The notes under the pieces are model-generated. The model was not told where the DNA came from and made no database searches. It saw only the letters and a list, made by a program, of their open reading frames with translations. Source: JBKHBT01 sp046542255 (GTDB lineage Bacteria > UBP14 > UBA6098 > JBKHBT01). Taken from it: a DNA stretch of 19,389 nt. Below are positions 1 to 7,118 of the stretch, one piece after another. The translations under genes and the position numbers were made by a program. The stretch covers positions 1-19,389 of the forward strand of contig JBKHBT010000064.1 in the NCBI GenBank assembly GCA_046542255.1, given 5' to 3'. Numbering within the stretch: position 1 is the first letter of the stretch; each line of letters starts with the position of its first letter.

Positions 1-83
1 TTGTATCCAAAGAATGCGAATTCGGTATAATTGCCTTCGACTTCTAACGCTTTATTAGAAATTATGTATTGGTTTCTTTGCAT
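1..83 (-). CDS. Partial CDS running off the window edge, unknown function
   Basis: An open frame starts at ATG 81-83 on the minus strand (MQRNQYIISNKALEVEGNY...) and stays open to base 1. A good GAGGAG ribosome binding site lies 5 nt upstream of this ATG. An alternative ATG 4 nt upstream runs into a stop after ten residues, so it is not the start. The gene lies 47 nt downstream of the glycosyltransferase gene on the same strand and is probably cotranscribed. Only about 27 residues are visible, too few to assign a family. Confidence 0.6.
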   Translation of the reverse strand, partial: MQRNQYIISNKALEVEGNYTEFAFFGY

Positions 84-130
84 TCATACTCCTCACACTG
101 TTTGTTAATGTAATCACAAACTTGCGAAAG

Positions 131-1876
131 TCAATCTTTATTAATCTTATCGGCCTTTTTATCAAAATTTTTATTATAGTAACGATTCTGCGGTATGACA
201 TCTTTAGCAGGAATCGGGCCGCATTGCCTTAGAACCGATTTTATACATTCATCGCCTGAGAATTTATCATGAGATTTTCGATTGTAATCTTCGAGATAGT
301 GGTCATACTTGCCCAAATTGATATTAATAATATGCCAAAGCCTATTTTTATCGAAAATCCTATCATGTGTTATCGAATGGATTATATCATAATATTCTGC
401 AAGTTGCGGATCCATGATGTGATTTTCTTTTTGGGCTATTGTTTGAAGATAACCTTCAGGAATGCTGCGATAGAAATGGCCTGGTTTCCAGCTTTGCAGA
501 TTGGATGTATTGCATGAATGCAGCTTGGATAAAAACGGATCAGCAAGAGCCAAAAAATCTATAATATATTTATCCGGCCCGGCAGCAAATGCGAAATAGC
601 CAATTGCTTCCTCTCCACCCTGAGCGCCACCGAGATGGACATCGATATTGCTCTGCCGGAATTCTTCGCCATAGGCAAACCAATCATTATCCGGCAAATC
701 AGTCGATGGAAAATGCTTGAAAAAGCCCATATTCTGATATTCTTGCACATGATAGCGAACATCGAGATATCTCGGCGCAAGATTCGAAAACCGCCCCCAA
801 TAAAGCGGCGTGGATGATTTAATGGACGAAATCGGATAGAGAATCAAAAAAGCAATAAAAAGATAGCTGCCTATTTTGATTAGCTTTTCGGATTGAATAT
901 TTTTTATCAATAAAAAGAGCATCACAAAAAGCGGAATTGCAAAGAATCTACCCGCCATATGAGATGCCGAAGCGGCAGAATAGATGATAAAAGCAAGCTT
1001 GAGAAAAATGCCCATAAATACAATATACTGCGCATGGTTCTTTCTTTTGAATATATGGTAAATCGAAAATAGCAATATTCCAAATCCGGCGATATCGAGT
1101 ATCATAAAGGCAAGGTAATATTGGCCACCGCGAATGATTTTATCAATCAGAGGGATGGCTGTATTGAGTGCTTTGGCATAGGCAGTATTCGGGAATGGAA
1201 ATCCAAAATATAATAATGAGAATAATTCCCATAAAATCGCCGGCAAAATTCCTAAAATCACCGGAATAAGTAATGAAAACCGATAGGTTTTGAAGTTTCT
1301 TGCCAATATATATAGTAATGCAGGAAAAAAAAACAAAACAGAATCAAATCGATTAATAAAGGCCAATGCTGCTATTAAAAATAAAGCAAAAATGTCGATT
1401 TTTCGATACTCTCTATCACTATTTTCGATTTCGAGAAATTTGATAATAAAAAGCGTAATAAGAAAGATCCCGAGCGATATAGCCATGCCAGAAGCGATAA
1501 AATCCATTATAGACTTACAGGATAGAATAGCCAAAAGAAATAGTGATAGCTTAGGCAGCGGAAGTTCTGCTTTCCGATAATAGATAAAAACCAAAATCAG
1601 AGTCGCTATAAGAAAAGCCAGCGATAGGAAAATCGATGTATAGTAGAAATCGCCGGTTAACGAGTAGAAAAAGCTCATGATAAACATCCATAGTGGATGC
1701 GTGAATGTCTGAACGCGCTCGCCAGCATTCCAGACAAGTCCCCGTCCTTCAACGAAATGTTCGACCGTGCGGAATGTGATATAGGCATCATCCAGAACAA
1801 GGGCATTTGCAAAAAAGCTATATAGAAAAATAATTGCCAAAACCGCAAAAATGATTTTTTGTTTGAAGCCTGTCAT
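131..1876 (-). CDS. GT-C-fold membrane glycosyltransferase-like protein
   Basis: Encodes 581 residues. The N-terminal ~380 form about ten hydrophobic segments; the C-terminal ~190 are soluble. After the first membrane segment comes DDAYITFR (residues 29-36) and then GLVWNAGERVQ and THPLW. This is the layout of polyprenyl-phosphate-sugar-dependent GT-C enzymes, such as the mycobacterial AftB arabinofuranosyltransferase group, where the acidic pair in the first extracytoplasmic loop is catalytic. The soluble part contains GYFAFAAGPDKYIIDFLALADP, written here only to locate it near residues 425-446, which resembles the C-terminal domain of the same group. Inferred role: transfer of a sugar onto an envelope glycan or glycolipid on the outer face of the inner membrane. 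The sugar cannot be predicted. Starts at ATG 1874-1876 behind a modest GGAAT site. Confidence 0.8.
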   Translation of the reverse strand: MTGFKQKIIFAVLAIIFLYSFFANALVLDDAYITFRTVEHFVEGRGLVWNAGERVQTFTHPLWMFIMSFFYSLTGDFYYTSIFLSLAFLIATLILVFIYYRKAELPLPKLSLFLLAILSCKSIMDFIASGMAISLGIFLITLFIIKFLEIENSDREYRKIDIFALFLIAALAFINRFDSVLFFFPALLYILARNFKTYRFSLLIPVILGILPAILWELFSLLYFGFPFPNTAYAKALNTAIPLIDKIIRGGQYYLAFMILDIAGFGILLFSIYHIFKRKNHAQYIVFMGIFLKLAFIIYSAASASHMAGRFFAIPLFVMLFLLIKNIQSEKLIKIGSYLFIAFLILYPISSIKSSTPLYWGRFSNLAPRYLDVRYHVQEYQNMGFFKHFPSTDLPDNDWFAYGEEFRQSNIDVHLGGAQGGEEAIGYFAFAAGPDKYIIDFLALADPFLSKLHSCNTSNLQSWKPGHFYRSIPEGYLQTIAQKENHIMDPQLAEYYDIIHSITHDRIFDKNRLWHIININLGKYDHYLEDYNRKSHDKFSGDECIKSVLRQCGPIPAKDVIPQNRYYNKNFDKKADKINKD

Positions 1877-1914
1877 GTCAATTCCATTTCTGGCAAGATT
1901 ACTTATCGACAGGC

Positions 1915-1943
1915 AATATAGGATTTTGGCAGGATTTTGGCAA
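1915..1943 (-). promoter_or_regulatory. Putative sigma-70-type promoter of the GT-C gene
   Basis: On the minus strand TTGCCA (1943-1938) is followed after 17 bp by TATATT (1920-1915), about 40 nt before the ATG at 1876. The spacer holds a direct repeat of AGGATTTTGGCA on the plus strand. Predicted by eye only. Confidence 0.4.
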
Positions 1944-2075
1944 TTGTTTTGTATTATTACACTCTTTGCAAAATATTAATTTAAAAATTATTTTGCATTA
2001 GGCCAAAATTATTATCAATCTCTTTGTTCTAATTTTGAATATTTTGTTTTTAAGGGATAAGAATAAGGAGTAATC

Positions 2076-2212
2076 ATGAAGTGTTTTTCATTTTGCTATT
2101 ATTTGTGGCTTTTGCTTATGCTCAGATCCCACAGACCTTTAGCTATCAGGGTAAATTGACAGACACTGATAGTATTGGTAGAATTTCGACTTTGAGATTT
2201 TATCGATTTTAA
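2076..2212 (+). pseudogene. Remnant of a secreted surface protein (signal peptide plus start of mature protein)
   Basis: An AAGGAG site is followed by ATG at 2076. In that frame translation goes out of register at once; the frame starting at GTG 2081 gives VFFILLLFVAFAYAQ, a clear signal peptide, followed by IPQTFSYQGKLTDTDSIG. That last stretch is the typical start of large secreted or tail-fibre-like proteins in FCB-group bacteria. The frame ends at 2210-2212 after 43 codons and the rest of the protein is absent. Either a base is missing after ATGAA or GTG 2081 is the start; in both cases only the first fragment survives. It sits just upstream of a complete surface protein gene, suggesting turnover of surface genes here. 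Confidence 0.6.
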
Positions 2213-2263
2213 AAAAAAGATATTAAGATAAATCACAAAATATTTCAAAAAAAAAATTTCCAA

Positions 2264-2291
2264 TTGATTTATATATGCTAAACTGTATATT
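2264..2291 (+). promoter_or_regulatory. Putative promoter of the 769-residue surface protein gene
   Basis: TTGATT at 2264-2269 and TATATT at 2286-2291 are 16 bp apart. The predicted start of transcription is near 2298, exactly where a leader hairpin begins, leaving a leader of about 95 nt. Confidence 0.45.
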
Positions 2292-2297
2292 TATGTG

Positions 2298-2325
2298 ATA
2301 ATGGCGGATTTTAGTCCGCAATTAT
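2298..2325 (+). other. 5' leader hairpin
   Basis: ATAAT-G-GCGGA, a TTTTAG loop, then TCCGC-A-ATTAT forms a ten-pair stem interrupted by one G/A mismatch. It is not followed by a T tract, so it is not a terminator. It lies about 7 nt after the predicted -10 box, so it would sit at the very 5' end of the mRNA. Confidence 0.55.
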
Positions 2326-2391
2326 ACATAGGCGACTATTTAGTTAGTTAGTAAAATAGAATATAAAACATCAACAAGGAGGACATTGGTG

Positions 2392-4701
2392 ATGATTCGA
2401 AACTTCAAGGTTTTCGGTCCATCCAGGCAAGTTCTTAAGAATTCAGCTTTGTTTCTTGTCTTTTTAATGATCGCTGGTTTTGCTTTCGGGCAGGAAGTCG
2501 ATCCAGCAAATACCGATATCGGCGCAGAATCATATGCTGCCGAAACCGGTGATTCAATAGTAATTTTTTGCATACTCCGCGATGATCTCGGAACACCTAT
2601 TGCCGGACGCGATGTTGTATTCCATAGCGATAGGCCTGAAGATATCATAGTCGATGATGTTGTTACAAGTGATTCTACAGGATATGCCCAGACATTGATA
2701 ACTACCGATGTCGAAGGTGAATCTATTATTAGTGCTGAAAGTGGCCCAATTGGCTTTGGCCCGGCAGATAGCGCAATCTTATGGACTGAGCCACCACCAC
2801 CAGATCCAGTAATCGGCCCTGATGAATGCGAAATCGGCGCAGATACTTATTCTGCAACTGTTGGCGATTTAGTAACTATCTATGCAATAGTCAGAGATAC
2901 AGAAGGCGCACCGATGGAAGATGTAAGCGTGGCATTTACTTCTGACCGTGATGAAGATATCATTGACACTTCACCGGTTACAACTGACGCAGACGGCCGT
3001 GCAGAAGCTACATTGTCAACAACCATAGAAGGTTTATCCAATATCTCGATAGCCGCAGATACTTTCACGCTTGGTGCAATAGACCCAATCTCATGGGCGA
3101 TGCCGATTGTTACACGCTATCTCGCAAATTATTGGAATGCTTCTGGCGATAGCGCCTGCATGTTCAATGTGACTATTTCAAATGGTAGTTCTTCGATGGA
3201 TTATATCAGCGTTTCCGATCTCGACCTTGAACTGGATGAGCATACCGAATATGCCATTTCCTATATGCCAGATTCTCTGACAACTATCACAAATAGACAT
3301 AAACTCCATATCGAGCATGGAACTACACGCCAACTCGACTATTACGGCCTCAATCCAATGGACATGATGCCAAGAGAAATGGCTTATACATTCTTCAAAG
3401 GCCACGATTGCGAAATGGACCTTGTATCTGAATATGATGAAGGTACATTGCATATCGAAGGCGGAGTCGATAGAGATGCTGCTTTTGTTATCGACCAGGA
3501 TCTCACCGAAGGCTTTAACTATGCAATTACCGATATCGTCTGTGGTGCACCGGATATGATTCATGAATATATCTCATGGGGCACATATTATGATGGTATT
3601 CATCAGGGAATCTGGGCCGATGTCCAGATGAAAGACCTGGAATTCTTCGATGTAACATTCTCCGCAATCCCGACATTCGCAAATCCTGTTGGTATTAAGA
3701 ATGCCTTTGTAGAAGAGTTCAGGCCATTCGACTTTGGATTCAACTTCCCATGTCAGCTCAAAGAAGCTACTGGCGAAGTTCACGAATCTGCATATATCTT
3801 CCCACAACATGCTGTACGCGAAGGATATTATAGATTAGAGACAATGATGGATGTCGATGGTTATGCCGATATCGCTCTTCCAATACATGTTTCAGAAGAG
3901 AATCCAGTCATATTAGACCTCTATCCAGTAAATCATTCCGCTCTGGTGCCTTATCATGCCATGAAGATCGCCGAACCATTCCAAAATGTCGGCGTTGTTA
4001 CAGAGCAGGTGCACGATGAAGAAGATATGTATATTAGTATCGATGTCATCTCAGCACATGACCTGGATTGGTGGTTTGTAGTAGTTCTTCCGAATGAATA
4101 CACGGTCGAATCCATGATTGGTACCGATGCGATGGATATCGCAGTAGAGCTTTACGATTTCAATGATTATGCTATTACTGAACTGGAGACACATCGCGTA
4201 GTCGCAATACGTGTCGAGCCTGGTATGGAAAACATTCAGATAGACTATAGAAGCGCAAGCGCTCGCGAATGGGATATGAATATCGGCTGGAATATGGTTT
4301 CTTATCCATTCACCGACAGGCCAGCAGCCGATGAAATCTTTACATTGTCTCCATTCGACCCATTTGTATATGACTCTGATGAGGGCATGTATGTCGAAGC
4401 TGAAAATCTCGAGCCTGGCAAAGGCTATTTTGTTTATTATCGAGATGAAGAGGTCTTAGAGCCTGAGCTTTCTATGGGAATCGATGAATTCACTATCGTT
4501 CTCGAGCCTGGCTGGAACCTTATCGGCGGCCCGGACGCTTTCTTCCCTGCACGTTATATTACAATGCATCCAGAGGTTATATCACCGATTTATGCTTTCA
4601 ATACCGAAACTGGCATATACTATGAGCCAACAACAATCGAATTCGGAAAAGCATATTGGGTACTGGTAACAGAGAGACTCGAAATCGAATTACCTTACTA
4701 A
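2392..4701 (+). CDS. Secreted multidomain surface protein with two Ig-like domains and two C-terminal GWN modules
   Basis: Encodes 769 residues from ATG 2392. AGGAGG at 2377-2382 also permits GTG 2389, which would add one residue. Residues 1-33 are a signal peptide (hydrophobic ALFLVFLMIAGFAFG). Two tandem Ig-like modules of the invasin/Big_1 type follow at about 37-120 and 145-225; each starts IGA(E/D)(S/T)Y and has a TGD or VGD turn, a SDR(P/D)EDII segment and a TTD..G strand. They are joined by a proline-rich linker (EPPPPDP). The middle ~370 residues match no family I know and are acidic with many aromatic residues. The end holds two copies of a module beginning GWNMVSYPF and GWNLIGGPD, each closing with a GKGYFVY or GKAYWVL strand; such modules are common on surface proteins of FCB-type bacteria. 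Probably exported to the surface, for adhesion or as a cell-envelope protein. Function unproven. Transcribed alone, with its own terminator. Confidence 0.85.
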   Translation: MIRNFKVFGPSRQVLKNSALFLVFLMIAGFAFGQEVDPANTDIGAESYAAETGDSIVIFCILRDDLGTPIAGRDVVFHSDRPEDIIVDDVVTSDSTGYAQTLITTDVEGESIISAESGPIGFGPADSAILWTEPPPPDPVIGPDECEIGADTYSATVGDLVTIYAIVRDTEGAPMEDVSVAFTSDRDEDIIDTSPVTTDADGRAEATLSTTIEGLSNISIAADTFTLGAIDPISWAMPIVTRYLANYWNASGDSACMFNVTISNGSSSMDYISVSDLDLELDEHTEYAISYMPDSLTTITNRHKLHIEHGTTRQLDYYGLNPMDMMPREMAYTFFKGHDCEMDLVSEYDEGTLHIEGGVDRDAAFVIDQDLTEGFNYAITDIVCGAPDMIHEYISWGTYYDGIHQGIWADVQMKDLEFFDVTFSAIPTFANPVGIKNAFVEEFRPFDFGFNFPCQLKEATGEVHESAYIFPQHAVREGYYRLETMMDVDGYADIALPIHVSEENPVILDLYPVNHSALVPYHAMKIAEPFQNVGVVTEQVHDEEDMYISIDVISAHDLDWWFVVVLPNEYTVESMIGTDAMDIAVELYDFNDYAITELETHRVVAIRVEPGMENIQIDYRSASAREWDMNIGWNMVSYPFTDRPAADEIFTLSPFDPFVYDSDEGMYVEAENLEPGKGYFVYYRDEEVLEPELSMGIDEFTIVLEPGWNLIGGPDAFFPARYITMHPEVISPIYAFNTETGIYYEPTTIEFGKAYWVLVTERLEIELPY

Positions 4702-4724
4702 TAGATAGCTTATCCTGTTATTTG

Positions 4725-4754
4725 AGCGCTCTCGCAAGAGGGCGCTTTTTTTTT
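4725..4754 (+). terminator. Intrinsic terminator of the surface protein gene
   Basis: AGCGCTCTC, a GCAA tetraloop (GNRA type), then GAGGGCGCT form a nine-pair stem with one G-U pair, followed by nine T. It starts 24 nt after the stop codon. Confidence 0.9.
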
Positions 4755-4806
4755 CATATCCTTCAATTAATTAACGATTAAGATTTATTGAATTTGGTGA
4801 TTGAGC

Positions 4807-4834
4807 TTGACTTAAAAAATTAAGCAGATATCTT
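4807..4834 (+). promoter_or_regulatory. Putative promoter of the yitT-like gene
   Basis: TTGACT at 4807-4812 and TATCTT at 4829-4834 are 16 bp apart. If used, the mRNA would have a leader of about 190 nt holding a small hairpin (GGCTGG 4850-4855 with CCAGCC 4865-4870, no T tract) and all of repeat copy A. Confidence 0.4.
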
Positions 4835-4901
4835 GCCTGTTCTCGATTAGGCTGGTTAAATTTCCCAGCCGAAGTGGCTGCATAAAAATATAGTAAACGA
4901 C

Positions 4902-5019
4902 AGCCTGAAAAACAGACAATGCGCTGATCCGCATTGTCATACTTTTCAGGCTAAAACATCAGTAAAGCCTTTTGCTATATATATTATGTATTATTTGTGT
5001 AATATATATGGTTTTAAAA
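4902..5019 (+). repeat. Dispersed two-hairpin repeat, copy A (complete, taken as + orientation)
   Basis: Hairpin 1 has an outer stem AGCCTGAAAA (4902-4911) with TTTTCAGGCT (4943-4952), and an inner stem GACAATGCG (4915-4923) with CGCATTGTC (4930-4938) around loop CTGATC. A linker follows (AAAACATCAGTAAAGCC, 4953-4969). Hairpin 2 pairs TATATATATTA (4976-4986) with TAATATATA (5000-5008), extended by AAAGCC with GGTTTT. The repeat ends in TTTTAAAA. It stops directly before the GAGGAGGTG ribosome binding site of the next gene, so it forms the end of that gene's leader. The 4702-5031 gap is otherwise explained by the terminator and promoter listed here. Confidence 0.85.
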
Positions 5020-5031
5020 GAGGAGGTGAAA

Positions 5032-5889
5032 ATGAAATTCCCGAAACCTTTGCAATTATTACTTATAACCTTTGGTTCGATTATGATGGCGATATCCCTT
5101 GCACTATTTCTCATCCCGGCAAAAATAACTGCCGGCGGCGTCTCTGGTATTGCTACTATTTTGTATCATCTTGCTAATTTTCCGGCTGGTATTGTTATGC
5201 TTGGTCTAAACATTCCGCTATTTCTAATCGGCCTTCGATTTCTCGGCAAAAACTATGGCATCAGGACAGTTATAGGAATTATTCTTTCTTCTATTTTCAC
5301 CGATTTGCTTGCCGAGACTTTCAAGATTCCGCCAGTAACTCAGGAACCCCTATTGGCGGCAATATTCGGGGGCATGATTCTTGGTATCGGACTGGGAATG
5401 ATATTTCGAGCCGGTGGTTCGACCGGAGGATCCGACATTCTCGGGGGAATTATTACCAAATACAGCAATATGAGTCTTGGCCAGTCGATTATGTTTATCG
5501 ATGTTTTTATTATCGCTGCCACTGGTTTTGCTTTTACAAATGCCAATCTCGCACTTTATGGTATCATATCACTTGGAATCTCAGCATATGCGATAGATAG
5601 GGTTATCGAAGGGTTTTCCTATGCAAGGGTAATCAATATTATTACCGATCATCCGAATGAAATTGCCCAAAAAGTGATAGAGAAAATGAATAGAAGCGCT
5701 ACAATCACAAAAGCAGAGGGCGCATTTACCGGTAACGATAAATATCATGTCAAGGTAGTGCTTTCCAAAAAGGAATTGCCCAGGATAAAAAGCATTATTC
5801 TCGATACCGATGAAGATGCCTTTTCCTATGTTTCCGATGTCTTTGCTGTTATGGGCAAAGGATTCAAGTCGCGCGGTATTGCTTTTTAA
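5032..5889 (+). CDS. YitT family membrane protein (DUF161 plus C-terminal DUF2179)
   Basis: Encodes 285 residues from ATG 5032, placed 4 nt after a strong GAGGAGGTG site. An upstream in-frame start at 4972 lies inside repeat A, has no binding site and is rejected. The N-terminal ~200 residues form five or six hydrophobic helices, with the family features GGVSGIATI near residue 38 and FRAGGSTGGSDILGGI near residue 125. The C-terminal ~80 residues are a soluble cytoplasmic DUF2179 domain (ITDHPNEIAQKVIEKM ... ATITKAEGAFTG ... VSDVFAVMGKGF). The family is widespread and its transport function is not settled; a role as a transporter or channel is only inferred. It appears to be a single-gene transcript. 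Confidence 0.9.
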   Translation: MKFPKPLQLLLITFGSIMMAISLALFLIPAKITAGGVSGIATILYHLANFPAGIVMLGLNIPLFLIGLRFLGKNYGIRTVIGIILSSIFTDLLAETFKIPPVTQEPLLAAIFGGMILGIGLGMIFRAGGSTGGSDILGGIITKYSNMSLGQSIMFIDVFIIAATGFAFTNANLALYGIISLGISAYAIDRVIEGFSYARVINIITDHPNEIAQKVIEKMNRSATITKAEGAFTGNDKYHVKVVLSKKELPRIKSIILDTDEDAFSYVSDVFAVMGKGFKSRGIAF

Positions 5890-5927
5890 TAAAAAATCAA
5901 AATTTTCTCGATATTTTTATTTTTAAC

Positions 5928-5955
5928 TTGAATTTTATTCAATTGAGAATATAAT
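5928..5955 (+). promoter_or_regulatory. Putative promoter upstream of repeat copy B and the MshEN-like gene
   Basis: TTGAAT at 5928-5933 and TATAAT at 5950-5955 are 16 bp apart, the best -10 match in the window. It faces the 66-residue gene at 6218, with a leader of about 255 nt containing repeat B. Confidence 0.45.
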
Positions 5956-5969
5956 GAAAATGAATAATG

Positions 5970-5983
5970 TTCTGATGTCAGAA
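5970..5983 (+). promoter_or_regulatory. Perfect 14-bp palindrome just after the predicted transcription start
   Basis: TTCTGA-TG-TCAGAA at 5970-5983 is a perfect inverted repeat with a 2-bp centre. It begins 15 nt after the -10 box at 5950-5955, a position typical for repressor operators. A Crp/Fnr-type regulator is encoded 1.1 kb away, but no link is shown. The rest of the 5890-6217 gap is repeat B and AT-rich sequence. Confidence 0.3.
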
Positions 5984-6059
5984 TGTAAAAAGTAAAAAAG
6001 ATTTATATTTGCCTAAAAAGTTCCGATGTAGTTTTCAACAGGTTTGAATGGTATTTCTC

Positions 6060-6162
6060 TTTTAAAGCCAAATATATATTAATAAATATAATATATATAA
6101 CAAAAGGCTTCACTGATGTTTTAACCTGAGAGGTATGACAATGCGGAACAGCGCATTGTCTG
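6060..6162 (-). repeat. Dispersed two-hairpin repeat, copy B (complete, - orientation)
   Basis: Reading the plus strand: TTTTAAAGCC, an AT-rich hairpin, AAAAGGCTTCACTGATGTTTTAACC from about 6093, then GACAATGCG (6137-6145), loop GAACAG, CGCATTGTC (6152-6160). The reverse complement aligns with copy A over its whole length, with few differences and the same order of parts. The outer stem of hairpin 1 seen in copy A is largely lost here. It lies 55 nt before the ATG of the next gene, inside its presumed leader, with opposite orientation to copy A. Confidence 0.85.
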
Positions 6163-6217
6163 AAGTAGTAATCTAAATAAGTTGAATCTTGAAAAGAAAA
6201 GTTCAAAGGAGGACAAA

Positions 6218-6418
6218 ATGCTTTTGGGCGAAATTCTGGTAAAAGAAGGATATTGCGATCAGGCGGACATAATTCTGGCTCTTAATGACCAGCAGGCCGG
6301 CGATGATCGAAAATTAGGCGAGATATTGGTCAGCAGCCATATTATTTCTTATCTGGATTTGGTGATTGCTCTTTCTATGCAAGATGAGATTCGGGAAAAG
6401 CAAATTATCGCTGCATAG
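6218..6418 (+). CDS. Stand-alone MshEN/GspE N-terminal-like mini-protein
   Basis: Encodes 66 residues from ATG 6218, placed 5 nt after AAGGAGG; the longer frame from 6182 has no binding site. The sequence carries MLLGEILVKEGYCDQADIIL and later KLGEILVSSHIISYLDLVIA, two copies of the LGEILV(x)xxxI/C pattern of the MshEN domain at the N-terminus of type II secretion and type IV pilus ATPases (GspE/PilB/MshE). There such domains bind c-di-GMP or join ATPase to platform. Here the ATPase is absent, so the domain stands alone. The sigma-54-driven pilin 270 nt downstream on the same strand supports a role connected with pili, but this is inference. Confidence 0.7.
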   Translation: MLLGEILVKEGYCDQADIILALNDQQAGDDRKLGEILVSSHIISYLDLVIALSMQDEIREKQIIAA

Positions 6419-6500
6419 ATTCACCTCTTTTTGGGCGCTATTATCTTGCATAATTATTATCGAGTGTAATCTAATACATCCTAATTATGAGTGATGCATC

Positions 6501-6546
6501 ATTGCAATACTTTCAAGATGCCAATATATTTATTGCAATTTGCAAT
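6501..6546 (+). promoter_or_regulatory. Repeated ATTGCAAT elements upstream of the pilin promoter (possible activator sites)
   Basis: ATTGCAAT occurs at 6501-6508 and 6532-6539, 31 bp apart (about three helical turns), with ATTTGCAAT at 6538-6546. They lie about 115-160 bp upstream of the predicted transcription start, the usual range for enhancer sites of sigma-54 activators such as PilR. The palindrome GATGCATC at 6493-6500 is adjacent. Inferred from position and repetition only. Confidence 0.35.
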
Positions 6547-6633
6547 GGATATGCTATTTGTTTTTCAAATCAATACTTATTTTCTTTCCACTAAACTCTT
6601 ATTATACAGTGAATTGCAGGATTTTACTAAGTT

Positions 6634-6650
6634 TTGGCACCAAAATTGCC
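6634..6650 (+). promoter_or_regulatory. Sigma-54 (RpoN) promoter of the pilin gene
   Basis: TTGGCACCAAAATTGCC matches the sigma-54 consensus TTGGCAC-N5-TTGC(A/T) at all conserved positions, with GG at 6636-6637 and GC at 6648-6649 separated by exactly 10 bp. Transcription would start near 6661, 28 nt before the pilin ATG. Pilin genes are classic sigma-54 targets under PilS/PilR control. No sigma-54 activator is encoded in the window. Confidence 0.85.
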
Positions 6651-6688
6651 GACTAGAATATTGAATCGATGCTTAAAAGAGGTATTAA

Positions 6689-7117
6689 ATGAATAAACGA
6701 GGTTTTACATTAATCGAGCTGATGATTGTCGTGGTGATTATTGGTTTACTTGCTGCTCTTGCAATCCCTAGATTTCAGAGTTCTGTTACAAAGACAAAAG
6801 TCGTCGAAGCCAAACAGGTGCTAAAACAGATTTACCAGGCTTCTAATTCGTATTATGAAGCACATGGCCAGTACCCAGCGCTTCACACTTTCAATGATGC
6901 CAGCAATAAAGAGACAGCCAGTGATTGGGATCCAATACCCGATTTGGTAGTCCATGCCCCAAGCGGCCAACCCCGGTTTTCCTATGAAGTAACAATCGGC
7001 GGCACAGATGGATTTGAAATTACGGCTGACCCCACAAATTCATGGGATGCAAATTTGCATAAAATAAGTCCCATGAAAATCGATGATGGTGGGAATATTA
7101 CTGGTGGACTTGATTAG
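6689..7117 (+). CDS. Type IV pilin (PilA-like major or minor pilin)
   Basis: Encodes 142 residues. It starts MNKRG/FTLIELMIVVVIIGL, with a short basic leader, the prepilin peptidase cleavage site between G5 and F6, and Glu at +5 of the mature protein. The hydrophobic N-terminal helix (about 6-30) anchors the protein in the inner membrane before assembly. The remaining ~110 residues form a small globular head (QASNSYYEAHGQYPAL..., SWDPIPDL, FEITADPTNSWDANLHK) like pseudopilin or short pilin heads; there is no C-terminal cysteine pair. Binding site AAAGAGG precedes the ATG. It ends 1 nt from the convergent regulator gene, so transcripts from both sides must overlap or end inside coding sequence. 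Confidence 0.93.
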   Translation: MNKRGFTLIELMIVVVIIGLLAALAIPRFQSSVTKTKVVEAKQVLKQIYQASNSYYEAHGQYPALHTFNDASNKETASDWDPIPDLVVHAPSGQPRFSYEVTIGGTDGFEITADPTNSWDANLHKISPMKIDDGGNITGGLD

Positions 7118-7118
7118 C

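Noticed and set aside
4840..4900. Riboswitch upstream of the YitT-like gene
   Set aside because: One small hairpin (GGCTGG with CCAGCC) is present, but no known riboswitch core is recognisable.
4972..5031. Upstream start for the YitT-like protein
   Set aside because: It lies inside repeat A, has no ribosome binding site and would add 20 atypical residues; ATG 5032 has a strong site.
6136..6165. Short reading frame ATGACAATGCGGAAC inside the repeat, preceded by GAGAGG
   Set aside because: The frame is not kept among copies and it is better explained by the hairpin itself.
6487..6594. 35-codon ORF upstream of the pilin
   Set aside because: No ribosome binding site, and it overlaps the probable regulatory region of the sigma-54 promoter.
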